From assembly GCA_016709495.1 (NCBI GenBank), contig JADJMS010000017.1, forward strand, positions 1 to 64,000: a DNA stretch of 64,000 nucleotides. The letters are read 5' to 3'. This document shows positions 10,284 to 19,774 of the stretch, in pieces (within the stretch, counting starts at the first letter, position 1; each line of letters opens with the position of its first letter). The translations under genes were made by a program, and so were the position numbers. Source of the stretch: Candidatus Dechloromonas phosphorivorans. GTDB taxonomy: Bacteria > Pseudomonadota > Gammaproteobacteria > Burkholderiales > Rhodocyclaceae. Under the pieces are notes generated by a model. The model searched no databases, had not been told where the DNA came from, and worked only from the letters and a program-made list of their open reading frames with translations.

Positions 10284-10873
10284 GTCTCAAGCATACTTAC
10301 ACGCTGATTGCCCCGTTTTACGACGCGGCAATCAGCAAGGCAACGCAGGCGGCGCGCAAACGCAGCCTGTCAGCCCTACCGACAACCCCGGGCCGTGTTT
10401 TGTTGGCTGGCGTCGGCACCGGGCTTGATCTGCCCCACCTGCCCCCGCAACACCATTATGTTGGCCTGGATCTGAACCAAGCCATGTTGCGCCGCGCCCT
10501 GCCGCGCGTAGGTCATTTTGATTTCCTGCCGGTTCAGGGCGACGCACAGCGCCTGCCTTTTGCTGACAACAGTTTTGATAATGCTGTACTGCATCTGATT
10601 CTGGCCGTCGTGCCGCAACCTGCGCACTGTTTTGCGGAAATTGCCCGCGTGCTGAAGCCAGGCGGCGCGGTCTTGGTTTTCGACAAGTTTCTACGCCGCG
10701 GGCAAACCGCCTTGCTACGGCGGCTGGCAAACCCGCTGATGCGGCGAATTGCCACCCGGCTTGATGTGGTTTTTGAAGAATTGCTATCCGAAGCGCCCAA
10801 CCTGACGCTAGTGCACGATCAACCGGCGCTAGCGGGCGGCTGGTTTCGCATGATCCGACTCAAGAAAATCTGA
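10280..10873 (+). CDS. Class I SAM-dependent methyltransferase
   Basis: 197 residues with a methyltransferase-11 type core: motif I VLLAGVGTGLDLPHLP, then YVGLDLNQAMLRRA with an acidic ribose ligand, PVQGDAQRLPFADNSFDNAVL, and ARVLKPGGAVLVFDKF. The start is a TTG overlapping the apaG stop, so it is coupled to apaG. Its last 45 bases are antisense to the end of the AI-2E gene. The substrate is not evident; phospholipid N-methyltransferases and demethylmenaquinone methyltransferases share this fold. Confidence 0.82.
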   Translation: MSLKHTYTLIAPFYDAAISKATQAARKRSLSALPTTPGRVLLAGVGTGLDLPHLPPQHHYVGLDLNQAMLRRALPRVGHFDFLPVQGDAQRLPFADNSFDNAVLHLILAVVPQPAHCFAEIARVLKPGGAVLVFDKFLRRGQTALLRRLANPLMRRIATRLDVVFEELLSEAPNLTLVHDQPALAGGWFRMIRLKKI

Positions 10874-11953
10874 ATCAGCCTCATTGTCCTTACCCAGCTC
10901 GTCCTCAATCCAGGCCAGCATCAGCGTATAGGTCACCGCCAGCACGACCGGGCCGACAAAAATACCAATCAGGCCGAAACCAAGCATGCCGCCGATGACG
11001 CCCGAAAATATCAGTAGCAACGGCAAATCGGCGCCGCGTTTGATCAACATCGGGCGCAAGAAATTATCCAGCGTGCCGACGACCAAACTCCAGACCAGCA
11101 GGAAAGTCGCCCAGCCGTTATCGCCCGTCCAGTACATCCAGCCCACCGCCGGCAGCAAAACCAGCATCGGGCCAATCTGGGCAATACAGAGCATCAGCAT
11201 GACGGCCGACAACAAAGAGGCAAAAGGTACGCCGACAATGGCCAGGCCAATGCCGCCCAGCACAGTCTGGACGATGGCAGTGACGCCAACCCCCAGCGCG
11301 ACGCCACGAATGGCCTGCCCGGCAAGGATGATCGAATTTTCACCACGTTCGCCAGCCAGCCGACGCCCAAAACGGCGCATGAAGCGCGCGCCAACTTCGC
11401 CACTGGAATACAGAATGGCGGCGATCAACACGACCAGCAAAAACTGTAACAACATGCCGCCGAGACCACCAACCTGACCCAAAACCCATTTGCCGGTATC
11501 GGCCGCATAGGGCGTCACCTTGCTGGCAATGGCAGCCGGGCTGCTGGCAGCAAACTGCGTCCAACTGGTCGCCACTTTTTCACCAAAAAAGGGCAGAGTT
11601 TTGACCCATTCCGGTGGCGGCGGTACGCCATTTTCGGCCAACTGCTTGCCTGTTACGGTCAACTGCTCAAAATGCTCGGAAATTATGTCGATTGCCATCC
11701 AGAGCGGTAGAACGAGTAACAACAACATACCCAGAGTCATCACCGCAACCGCCGGCGCCCGACGATTGCCCAGTCGCTCTTGCAGCGAGATCAATAAAGG
11801 CCAAGTGGCAACAACGATCATCGTCGCCCATACCGCCGCCGCCAGAAATGGCCGCAAAACCCACAAGGACAGGCCGATCAAGCCAAGAATACAGATGATC
11901 GCCAGTGTTGTCCTGGTCAGGTCATGACGAATATCAGCTCCGATAGTCGGCAT
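10829..11953 (-). CDS. AI-2E family transporter (YdiK-like membrane protein)
   Basis: Multi-pass inner membrane protein (about 374 residues) of the AI-2E/UPF0118 family. Several hydrophobic spans are clear: TLAIICILGLIGLSLWVL, a second pair near residue 60-80, a middle cluster, and FSGVIGGMLGFGLIGIFVGP with the family's Gly-rich end. Members export or exchange small solutes; some are Na+/H+ antiporters. The start is placed at MPTIGADIRHDL, overlapping argJ by 20 bases; longer starts add a non-hydrophobic Pro-rich tail not expected in the family. Substrate unknown. Confidence 0.85.
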   Translation of the reverse strand: MPTIGADIRHDLTRTTLAIICILGLIGLSLWVLRPFLAAAVWATMIVVATWPLLISLQERLGNRRAPAVAVMTLGMLLLLVLPLWMAIDIISEHFEQLTVTGKQLAENGVPPPPEWVKTLPFFGEKVATSWTQFAASSPAAIASKVTPYAADTGKWVLGQVGGLGGMLLQFLLVVLIAAILYSSGEVGARFMRRFGRRLAGERGENSIILAGQAIRGVALGVGVTAIVQTVLGGIGLAIVGVPFASLLSAVMLMLCIAQIGPMLVLLPAVGWMYWTGDNGWATFLLVWSLVVGTLDNFLRPMLIKRGADLPLLLIFSGVIGGMLGFGLIGIFVGPVVLAVTYTLMLAWIEDELGKDNEADSDFLESDHAKPAAR

Positions 11954-13166
11954 TGATCTTGACGTAATCGTAGGAGAAGTCGCAGGTATAAACGCTGGCC
12001 TTGGCTTCGCCGCGACCAAGATCAACACGCACAGTGATTTCAGCCTGAGCCATCACCCGCGCGCCATCTTCTTCCTTGTAGGCGGCTGCCCGGCCACCTT
12101 TTTCAGCCACCAGCACATCATCCAGCCAGACCTTGACGCCATCGACATCGAGATCACCGATACCGGCATAACCAACAGCAGCGAGAATACGACCAAGATT
12201 GGGATCGGAAGCAAAGAAGGCTGTCTTGACCAAAGGGGAATGACCGATGGCATAACCGACCTTGCGACACTCCTCAACATCCTTGCCGCCTTCGACAGCG
12301 ACGGTAATGAACTTGGTTGCACCTTCCCCATCACGCACGATGGCCTGCGCCAGTTCGACGGAAACGGCGATGATCGCCGCCTTGACTTCGGCCCAGCCAG
12401 CATCGCTTTCAGCCGCAAAGCTGGCGCCGGACTGGCCGGTGGCGATCATCACATAGGAATCGTTGGTTGATGTATCGCCATCCACCGTAATGCAGTTGAA
12501 AGAGGCATCGGCAGCTTCCTTGACCAACTTGTCGAGCAAAGCCTGGGCGATACCGGCATCCGTGGCTAGGAAACCTAGCATGGTGGCCATGTTCGGCCTG
12601 ATCATGCCGGCCCCTTTGGACACACCAGAAATTGTCACTTTTTTGCCGTTGACCGTAACAGTTCGCGAAGCGGCCTTGGCAATAGTGTCAGTGGTCATGA
12701 TGCCGTGCGCGGCAGCGTACCAATTATCGGCCTTGAGATCCGCCTTGACGGCGGGCAAACCAGCCTTGATGCGTTCAACCGGCAGCAGTTCAAGAATCAC
12801 GCCGGTTGAAAATGGCAACACCTGTTCCGGCGCCACACCAAGCAATTGACCAACCGCAACGCAAGTTTCCTGCGCCGCCTGTCGCCCCGGCTCACCGGTA
12901 CCCGCATTGGCGATCCCGGTATTGATGATCAATGCACGAATTTCCTTGCCGCTACTCAGATGCTGACGACAAATCTGCACCGGTGCGGCGCAAAAACGGT
13001 TTTGGGTAAAGACACCAGCGACCGTGCAACCAGCATCCAGCGCTACCAGCGTCAGATCACGGCGATTTTTCTTGCGGATTTCCGCTTCGGCGACAGCAAG
13101 GCGAACACCAGCAACAGGAAAAAGTTGATCAGCGGCAGGGGTAGTGTAATTAACGGGCATTCTCAT
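11934..13166 (-). CDS. argJ: Glutamate N-acetyltransferase / amino-acid acetyltransferase ArgJ
   Basis: Bifunctional enzyme of cyclic Arg synthesis that moves the acetyl group from N-acetylornithine to Glu, and may also acetylate Glu from acetyl-CoA. 410 residues. The precursor cleaves itself before the nucleophilic Thr in KGAGMIRPNMATML. Other landmarks are NTGIANAGTG, the oxyanion region FSTGVI and NCITVDGDTSTNDS. The start may be Met1 or Met3. It follows secA after a hairpin. Confidence 0.95.
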   Translation of the reverse strand: MRMPVNYTTPAADQLFPVAGVRLAVAEAEIRKKNRRDLTLVALDAGCTVAGVFTQNRFCAAPVQICRQHLSSGKEIRALIINTGIANAGTGEPGRQAAQETCVAVGQLLGVAPEQVLPFSTGVILELLPVERIKAGLPAVKADLKADNWYAAAHGIMTTDTIAKAASRTVTVNGKKVTISGVSKGAGMIRPNMATMLGFLATDAGIAQALLDKLVKEAADASFNCITVDGDTSTNDSYVMIATGQSGASFAAESDAGWAEVKAAIIAVSVELAQAIVRDGEGATKFITVAVEGGKDVEECRKVGYAIGHSPLVKTAFFASDPNLGRILAAVGYAGIGDLDVDGVKVWLDDVLVAEKGGRAAAYKEEDGARVMAQAEITVRVDLGRGEAKASVYTCDFSYDYVKINADYRS

Positions 13167-13180
13167 GGCTCCAAAAGCAT

Positions 13181-13203
13181 CAAGGCACCTCGTAGGTGCC
13201 TTG
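13181..13203 (-). terminator. Hairpin between secA and argJ
   Basis: CAAGGCACCT and AGGTGCCTTG form a 10-bp perfect stem around three bases, 17 bases after the secA stop. On the minus strand it is followed by ATGCTTTTGG, a poor T-run. Likely a partial terminator or processing site. Confidence 0.6.
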
Positions 13204-13220
13204 TGAGGAATCAGTAAATA

Positions 13221-15931
13221 TCAGGACAGTTTTCCGTGGCAGTGCTTGTATTTCTTCCCGCTTCCGCAAGGGCAAGGATCGTTACGACCAATCTTTGGCC
13301 CGCTATCGGCAGGTGCTTGCGCAACCGGTTCGCCATCGCCTTCACCCTGAGCTTCATCAAACTCGGAATGGTGGTACTGGACGTTTTGAACATCAGCACG
13401 CGGCGCAGTTTCTTCAACATCTTCCTGCGAACGGATTTGCACGGTGAACAGGGTACGCGTCACTTCCTTGCGTACCAGATCGAGCAAACCCTCAAAGAGC
13501 TCAAAGGCTTCGCGCTTGTATTCCTGCTTGGGATTCTTCTGGGCATAACCGCGCAGATGGATGCCCTGACGCAGATGATCCAGCGCTGACAAATGCTCAC
13601 GCCAGTGCGTATCGAGGCTTTGCAACATCACATTGCGCTCGAACTGATGGAAAGTATCCGCCCCGACCAGTTCAACCTTGGCCTGATAAGCCTCATCTGC
13701 ACCTTGCTGAATGCGCTCAAGGATTTCTTCGTCAGAAATGGTCGGCTCGTTCTTGACCCACTGGGCAACTGGCGCTTCGATCTGTAACTCGGCAGCCAGG
13801 GCACGCTCCAGACCTTCCATGTCCCACTGTTCCTCAACTGACTCGGCAGGTACGTGGGCACGGAAAAATTCGTGAATAACGCTGTGACGCATGCCGGTGA
13901 TCGTTTCAGAAATATCATCGGTTTCCAGCAATTCATTGCGCTGCTGGTAGATCACCTTGCGTTGGTCGTTTGATACGTCGTCGTATTCAAGCAACTGCTT
14001 ACGAATATCGAAGTTGCGCGCTTCCACCTTGCGCTGTGCCGATTCGAGCGAACGCGTGACGAGCGGATGCTCGATCGCTTCGCCTTCCGGCATTTTGAGC
14101 TTGTCCATGATGGCGCGCAGTCGCTCGCCAGCAAAGATACGCAACAAGGGGTCATCGAGGGACAGATAAAAACGCGACGAACCGGCATCGCCCTGACGAC
14201 CGGCGCGACCACGCAACTGGTTGTCAATACGGCGAGATTCGTGGCGTTCGGAGCCGATGATATGCAAACCGCCAGCCGCCAGCACCCTCTCGTGCAGCAC
14301 TTGCCACTCTTCGCGCATCGCCGCAATCTTGCCGTCACGCTCGGCTTCCGGCATCGCCTCGTCGTGCTTGATGGCGGAAGTTGCCTTTTCAATGCTGCCA
14401 CCGAGAACAATGTCCGTACCACGACCGGCCATGTTGGTGGCAATGGTGATCTGCCCCGGTCGTCCGGCTTCGATGACGATTTCGGCTTCACGCGCATGTT
14501 GCTTGGCGTTGAGCACCGAGTGCGGCAGCTTTTCCTTATCCAGCAAGCTGGAAAGAAGCTCGGAGGCTTCAATCGAGGTCGTACCCACCAGCACCGGCTG
14601 GCCACGCTTCGAGCACTCTTTGATATCGGCAATGATCGCCGTGTGTTTTTCATCAGCGGTCTTGAAGACCAGATCGTTCATATCCTTACGGACCATGGCC
14701 CGATGGGTTGGGATAACGACTGTTTCCAGACCGTAGATCTGGTGGAATTCATAAGCTTCGGTGTCAGCCGTACCGGTCATACCGGAGAGACGGCCATACA
14801 TGCGGAAATAATTCTGGAAGGTAATTGAGGCCAATGTCTGGTTCTCGGCCTGAATCTGCACGCCTTCCTTGGCTTCCACTGCCTGATGCAAGCCATCCGA
14901 CCAACGACGTCCGGTCATCAAACGACCGGTAAATTCATCAACGATGACCACTTCGCCATTCTGAACCACGTAATGCTGGTCCTTATGGAACAACGTCATG
15001 CCGCGCAAGGCTGCATTCAGGTGGTGCAACAAGGTGATGTTTGCCGCTTCATAAAGGCTGGTGCCTTCCTTGAGCATGCCATGCTCGGCGAGCAACTGTT
15101 CGGCGTGTTCGTAACCACTTTCGGACAAATGGACCTGATGACCCTTTTCATCGACCCAGTAATCACCTTCAGCGTTTTCTTCCGCAGCTCGGGTCAGATT
15201 CGGGACGACATCCTTCATGCGCAGGTAGAGATCCGTGTGATCATCGGCCTGGCCGGAAATAATCAAAGGCGTCCGCGCTTCGTCGATCAGGATCGAGTCC
15301 ACTTCGTCAACAATGGCAAAATTCAGGCCACGCTGAACACGCTCACCGGCCGTATAGACCATGTTGTCGCGCAGGTAGTCGAAGCCGAATTCGTTATTGG
15401 TGCCGTAGGTAATATCAGCCGCGTAGGCAGCCTGCTTGGCCTCGTGATCCATCTGCGACAGATTGACGCCAACGCTCAAGCCGAGAAAACGGTGCAAACG
15501 CCCCATCCACTCCGAGTCACGCGTCGCCAGATAGTCGTTCACCGTAATGACGTGAACCCTTTACCACTAATCGCGTTCAGATACGCAGGCAGCGTCCCGA
15601 CCAGGGTTTTACCTTCGCCGGTGCGCATTTCAGCAATTTTGCCGAAGTGCAGCACCATGCCACCGATCATCTGCACATCGAAATGGCGCATCCCCAGTTC
15701 GCGCTTGCCGGCTTCACGCACCACGGCAAAGGCTTCAGGCAACAGGTCATCAAGGGATTCACCATTCGCGTGGCGCTGACGAAATTCATCAGTTTTGGCA
15801 CGCAACTGCTCATCACTCAGGGCTTCAAGTGATGGTTCAAGCGCATTAATGCGCTTGACTGTCGTGAAATAATGTTTGATCAGCCGGTCGTTGCGGCTGC
15901 CGAAAATCTTTTTGAGTAGGCCTGAAATCAT
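13221..15931 (-). CDS. secA: Preprotein translocase ATPase SecA (frameshifted here)
   Basis: Motor that drives unfolded proteins through SecYEG. The N-terminal part ends the Walker A motif MRTGEGKTLV. Further on are VDEVDSILIDEARTPLIISG (DEAD-like Walker B), the second nucleotide-binding fold (GTDIVLGG, QLRGRAGRQGD) and a C-terminal zinc/SecB site NDPCPCGSGKKYKHCHG. The frame breaks at CCC 15557-15559: one more G on the coding strand gives GKGVHVITVNDYLATRD. The whole protein is about 904 residues, normal. An essential gene, so probably a sequence error. Confidence 0.94.
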
Positions 15932-16025
15932 CGCTTTGGAATATAGGTTGCGCGGTGCAGCAAAGCGGCGATTCTAGCACGCCACCCCCACACGAGGATT
16001 ACGACCTAAATCAAGGCGTTAAATG

Positions 16026-16943
16026 CTAGCGGCGCTTGAGTTGCGCATACTCTTCGCCTTTTTGCAGAAAGAGTGCCGGGTTCTGTGCGACACCAAACAT
16101 ACGCACCTCAAAATGCAGGTGTGAACCGGTTGAGCGCCCCGTTGTACCAACCGCACCAATCAATTCGCCGCGTTTGATCATCTGCCCAGCTTTGACGTTC
16201 ATGCGCGAAAGATGGGCATAGCGAGACAGCAAGCCATCACCGTGATCGACCTCGACCAGATTGCCAAAATCATTGTGATAACTTGCGTTAATAACGACGC
16301 CATCGGCCGCCACCACAACCGGCGTACCGGTTTCCGCATTGAAATCGATTCCTTCGTGCATGGCCCTTATACCGGCAATCGGGTCGGAGCGATGACCATA
16401 GGGCGAACCGAGCATGGCGGTTTTAACCGGCAGAGTGGTCGGCAACAAACGTTCTTTGACTCGTTTTTCAAGGAAGCTCGACTCCAGCAAGGTCAATTCA
16501 TCGGTTTTGCTTTCAAGCGTCTGCGCCAGACGTTCTATCTCGCGCTGCAATTCGCCAGCCGTCATTGGCGCAGCAATAAAAGGTCCGCCCTGACCTGGCT
16601 TTTCGCGATTCATATTCTCGCGCTTGACCCCGGCCAAGCCGGAGAGCCTGTCGCCCAAGGTATCAAGCTGCAGTACGCGAGCCTGCAACTCTCCGAGGCG
16701 AGACGCCATCATCTGCATGTTATTGGTGACGTAATCCTGAGTTTTCTGCGACTCTTTGTACTGAATGGCCGCCAGCATATCTTGCACAACCGGCAAGCGC
16801 AGGTGAACAGACAACCATGAGAAAGCGGCCGACGTAAAGAACACGGCGATCAGGAATGCGGCAAACACCATCACCAGATGGCGGGGCATAATAGTAAATG
16901 TCCGCGCCGCCTTGAGATGGCGCGATACCAGAATAATCTGCAC
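16026..16943 (-). CDS. M23 family metallopeptidase (murein hydrolase-like)
   Basis: Single N-terminal membrane anchor (MVFAAFLIAVFFTSAAFSWL), then a coiled-coil stretch (ELQREIERLAQTLESKTDELTLLE), then a LytM/M23 domain with zinc ligands in HEGIDFN (HxxxD) and HLHFE. It is expected to cut or sense peptidoglycan cross-links in the periplasm. The start is a GTG at 16943 with an AGGAGG ribosome site; upstream codons lack one. The protein is about 305 residues. Divergent from the DciA-like gene; the same neighbourhood (secA, M23, DUF721, lpxC) occurs in related betaproteobacteria. Confidence 0.9.
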   Translation of the reverse strand: MQIILVSRHLKAARTFTIMPRHLVMVFAAFLIAVFFTSAAFSWLSVHLRLPVVQDMLAAIQYKESQKTQDYVTNNMQMMASRLGELQARVLQLDTLGDRLSGLAGVKRENMNREKPGQGGPFIAAPMTAGELQREIERLAQTLESKTDELTLLESSFLEKRVKERLLPTTLPVKTAMLGSPYGHRSDPIAGIRAMHEGIDFNAETGTPVVVAADGVVINASYHNDFGNLVEVDHGDGLLSRYAHLSRMNVKAGQMIKRGELIGAVGTTGRSTGSHLHFEVRMFGVAQNPALFLQKGEEYAQLKRR

Positions 16944-16953
16944 GGAACCTCCT

Positions 16954-17388
16954 ATGTACAAAGGGCCAGAGCAATACCTCGACAGCGATGCTGCCGCCAG
17001 CAGGGTGATGGCCCATGCACGGCTATTGCTCAAGCTCTCACGTCGCTTCGAAGCTATTGCCCCTGCGGGGTTTCGCCACTCAGCGCATGTTGCCAATTAC
17101 AAGTCGGGGAAAATCATTATCCACACCGATAATGGTGCAGTCGCATCCAAAATTCGCCAGATGAGTCAGCGTTTGTGTAGCGAGTTTTCTAAAGGCGGGG
17201 CGGAGTGTAACGGCATTGAGGTAAAAGTACAACCCCGACAAATCCCTTGCCAATCAACGAGTTCAACTCAGAAGCCGCTCTCTGCGGTGGCTTGCGGGGT
17301 GCTACGGTCGACCACGGAAATGCTGCCAAAAGGCCCCTTGCAGGAAGCACTCGCTAACCTGCTGGCCAGCGCTGCTAAACGGGAATAA
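16954..17388 (+). CDS. DciA-like DUF721 protein
   Basis: 144 residues. The DUF721 core runs from YLDSDAAASRVMAHARLLLKLSRRFEA to KIRQMSQRLCSEF, with the family's HSAHVANYKSGKIIIHTDNGAVASKIRQ strand pattern. DciA-type proteins load the replicative helicase in bacteria that lack DnaC; this link is from family knowledge. The C-terminal LPKGPLQEALANLL is also family-like. The ATG at 16954 lies opposite the ribosome site of the divergent M23 gene. It overlaps the next convergent gene by 14 bases. Confidence 0.75.
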   Translation: MYKGPEQYLDSDAAASRVMAHARLLLKLSRRFEAIAPAGFRHSAHVANYKSGKIIIHTDNGAVASKIRQMSQRLCSEFSKGGAECNGIEVKVQPRQIPCQSTSSTQKPLSAVACGVLRSTTEMLPKGPLQEALANLLASAAKRE

Positions 17389-17563
17389 CGGCAACGCGCT
17401 CAATAATCATCAGTGCAAAAACAATCAGCGCGAAGACAATACCGTAGCGAAACATTCGCCAGGAAAAACCAAGGTAATTCCGATTACCGGTGAGCACGTA
17501 GATCAACAAGCTGGCGCCAATACTCAACACCAGAATGACTGCCAGCAGACGCAGCAGCCACAT
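17375..17563 (-). CDS. Small two-span membrane protein (62 aa)
   Basis: Two predicted membrane helices, LLAVILVLSIGASLLIYVLTG and YGIVFALIVFALMII, joined by a short NRNYLGFSWRMFR loop. It begins five bases after the lpxC stop on the same strand, so it is an operon partner of lpxC. I do not recognise a named family. The spacing, start codon and clean hydropathy support a real gene. It may act at the envelope, but no function is shown. Confidence 0.7.
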   Translation of the reverse strand: MWLLRLLAVILVLSIGASLLIYVLTGNRNYLGFSWRMFRYGIVFALIVFALMIIERVAVIPV

Positions 17564-17568
17564 TTCTC

Positions 17569-18483
17569 TTACGCCGGCTGATTGAGCCAGCGCGTAACGC
17601 CAGCGGGTGCGTGTTCCGCCACATCAAAAGTGGCGAATTCCCATGATTCGGGGCTGTTCAGCAATTCGCGGGCGAGCTGGTTGTTCATCGCATGACCACC
17701 TTTATGCGAGGAATACGAGGCGAGCAAAGGATTGCCGAGCAAATACAGATCACCGATAGCATCGAGAATCTTGTGTTTCACGAATTCATCGCCGTAGCGC
17801 AGGCCATCCTGATTTAGAACGCGGAATTCGTCGAGAACGATTGCGTTCTCAAGACCACCGCCAAGCGCCAAACCATTTTCACGCAGATATTCGACTTCCT
17901 GCATGAAACCGAAGGTACGCGCACGTGCCACTTCGCGGGTGTAGGACTGCTCGGCAAAATCAATTTCAGCTTTTTGCGCCGATTTATCAATGGCCGGGTG
18001 ATTGAAAACAATGGAGAAAGCCAGACGATAACCGTCGTAAGGCTCGAAACGCGCCCACTTGTCGCCGTCGCGCACTTCGATGGGATGGGTGACGCGAATG
18101 AATTTTTTGGCAGCGTTCTGCTCTTCAATACCAGCGGACTGGATCAGGAAAACAAACGGCGCAGCGGAGCCATCCAGAATGGGCACTTCAGGTGCATCCA
18201 GATCAACCCAGGCATTATCGATACCCAAACCGGCAAAAGCCGACATCAGGTGCTCGATGGTTCCAACTTTGACACCCTCTTTTTCCAAACAGGAACACAT
18301 GCGCGTATCACCAACCATCATTGCCTTGGCGGGGATATCGACTGGTTCAGGCAAATCAACGCGACGAAAAACAATACCGGTATTCGGCGCAGCGGGACGC
18401 AGGACCATATTGACCTTGACACCACCGTGCAGGCCGACGCCAGAGGCGCGGATAATTGTCTTTAATGTACGTTGCTTTAGCAT
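17569..18483 (-). CDS. lpxC: UDP-3-O-acyl-GlcNAc deacetylase LpxC
   Basis: Zinc deacetylase for the committed step of lipid A synthesis. 304 residues from the ATG at 18483 (MLKQRTLKTIIRASGVGLH). Zinc-binding features are GTIEHLMSAF and KHKILDAIGD; the catalytic His region is NPLLASYSSHKGGHAMNN. It follows ftsZ, the classic end of the dcw cluster in proteobacteria, after a GC-rich hairpin. Confidence 0.96.
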   Translation of the reverse strand: MLKQRTLKTIIRASGVGLHGGVKVNMVLRPAAPNTGIVFRRVDLPEPVDIPAKAMMVGDTRMCSCLEKEGVKVGTIEHLMSAFAGLGIDNAWVDLDAPEVPILDGSAAPFVFLIQSAGIEEQNAAKKFIRVTHPIEVRDGDKWARFEPYDGYRLAFSIVFNHPAIDKSAQKAEIDFAEQSYTREVARARTFGFMQEVEYLRENGLALGGGLENAIVLDEFRVLNQDGLRYGDEFVKHKILDAIGDLYLLGNPLLASYSSHKGGHAMNNQLARELLNSPESWEFATFDVAEHAPAGVTRWLNQPA

Positions 18484-18506
18484 GCAAGTGCTTGAAAATA
18501 TTGGGA

Positions 18507-18535
18507 GGCGGCGCATTGTAACACAACGCGCCGCC
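18507..18535 (-). promoter_or_regulatory. GC-rich hairpin between ftsZ and lpxC
   Basis: GGCGGCGC (18507-18514) pairs with GCGCCGCC (18528-18535), and inside it TTGT pairs with ACAA around a 3-base loop, giving a 12-bp stem with one mismatch. No T-run follows. It sits 24 bases before the lpxC start. The minus strand also reads TACAAT inside it, a possible -10. It may set lpxC expression apart from ftsZ. Confidence 0.5.
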
Positions 18536-18563
18536 AACCTTTTTCAGAGAGGTTATTCCAGGA

Positions 18564-19739
18564 TCAGTCTGCCTGTTTGCGCAGGAATGCCGGAATATCG
18601 TAACGATCAACACCGCTGTTGGCCAAGGCTTCAACGGTGACATTGCGATTGCCCTTGCGCACCACGGCAGGGACATCCAGATGCGAGTAATCAGGCGTCG
18701 AGCCGTAGGCAACGGCGTCGTGCGTACCGGTTGCCTGCATCACTGGCGTATTGATCACTTCAAACGTCTGGCGTTGTTTGACAGCAACCTGGCCGAGGCC
18801 GGTAGCCACGACAGTAACGCGCAGGGAATCACCCATCAATTCGTCGTAGACCGCACCAAAGATGATGTGCGCGTCGTCAGCGGCGAATGCCTTGACGGTG
18901 TTCATCACTTCGTTGACTTCCTTCATCTTCAGGCCACCCTTGGCTGCGGTGATGTTCACCAGCACGCCTTTGGCACCTGACAGATTGACGCCCTCCAGCA
19001 GCGGCGAAGCAACAGCCTGTTCGGCAGCAATACGCGCGCGATCAACGCCCGCCGCAGCGGAAGAGCCCATCATTGCACGGCCCATTTCACCCATGACGGT
19101 GCGGACGTCTTCAAAGTCGACGTTAACCAGGCCGGGGTAAGTAATGATTTCGGCAATACCGCCGACAGCATTTTTCAGCACGTCGTCAGCAGCACGGAAG
19201 CAGTCGTCGACATCGGCGTCGTCACCCATGACTTCCATCAACTTGTCGTTAAGGATAACGATCAGCGAATCGACATGCTTCGAGAATTCGGCGATGCCGG
19301 CTTCGGCGGATTTCATCCGCTTGTTGCCTTCAAAACTGAATGGCTTGGTCACAACGCCGACGGTCAAAATACCCATTTCGCGTGCAATTTCTGCGACTAC
19401 CGGTGCAGCACCGGTACCCGTACCACCACCCATACCTGCAGTAATGAAGGCCATGTGGGCACCTTCCAGGCTGGCGCGAATTTCGTCACGGTGCGCCTGA
19501 GCGGCTTCCTGACCTTTTTCCGGCTTGGCACCAGCGCCGAGACCGGTTTTACCCAGCGACAGCTTGCTTGAGGCCGCATTGCGGCTGAGCGCCTGAGCAT
19601 CGGTGTTTGCGGCGATGAATTCAACGCCGTTTACCCCTTCATGAATCATGTGCTCGATGGCATTGCCACCCGCACCACCCACACCGAACACCTTGATGAT
19701 TGTGCCGGATTCTTCCTCTTTCTCGATAATTTCAAACAT
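18564..19739 (-). CDS. ftsZ: Cell division protein FtsZ
   Basis: Tubulin-like GTPase that forms the Z ring. 391 residues. The tubulin signature GGGTGTG is at residues 104-110, with NTDAQAL and the catalytic loop region downstream (NVDFEDVRTVM). The conserved C-terminal tail DRYDIPAFLRKQAD binds FtsA and ZipA-type partners. An AGGAGG-type site precedes the ATG. Last division gene of the cluster, downstream of ftsA with a 35-base gap. Confidence 0.98.
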   Translation of the reverse strand: MFEIIEKEEESGTIIKVFGVGGAGGNAIEHMIHEGVNGVEFIAANTDAQALSRNAASSKLSLGKTGLGAGAKPEKGQEAAQAHRDEIRASLEGAHMAFITAGMGGGTGTGAAPVVAEIAREMGILTVGVVTKPFSFEGNKRMKSAEAGIAEFSKHVDSLIVILNDKLMEVMGDDADVDDCFRAADDVLKNAVGGIAEIITYPGLVNVDFEDVRTVMGEMGRAMMGSSAAAGVDRARIAAEQAVASPLLEGVNLSGAKGVLVNITAAKGGLKMKEVNEVMNTVKAFAADDAHIIFGAVYDELMGDSLRVTVVATGLGQVAVKQRQTFEVINTPVMQATGTHDAVAYGSTPDYSHLDVPAVVRKGNRNVTVEALANSGVDRYDIPAFLRKQAD

Positions 19740-19774
19740 AACTACCTCCTCTGAAAAAACTGTAATAAATCAAA

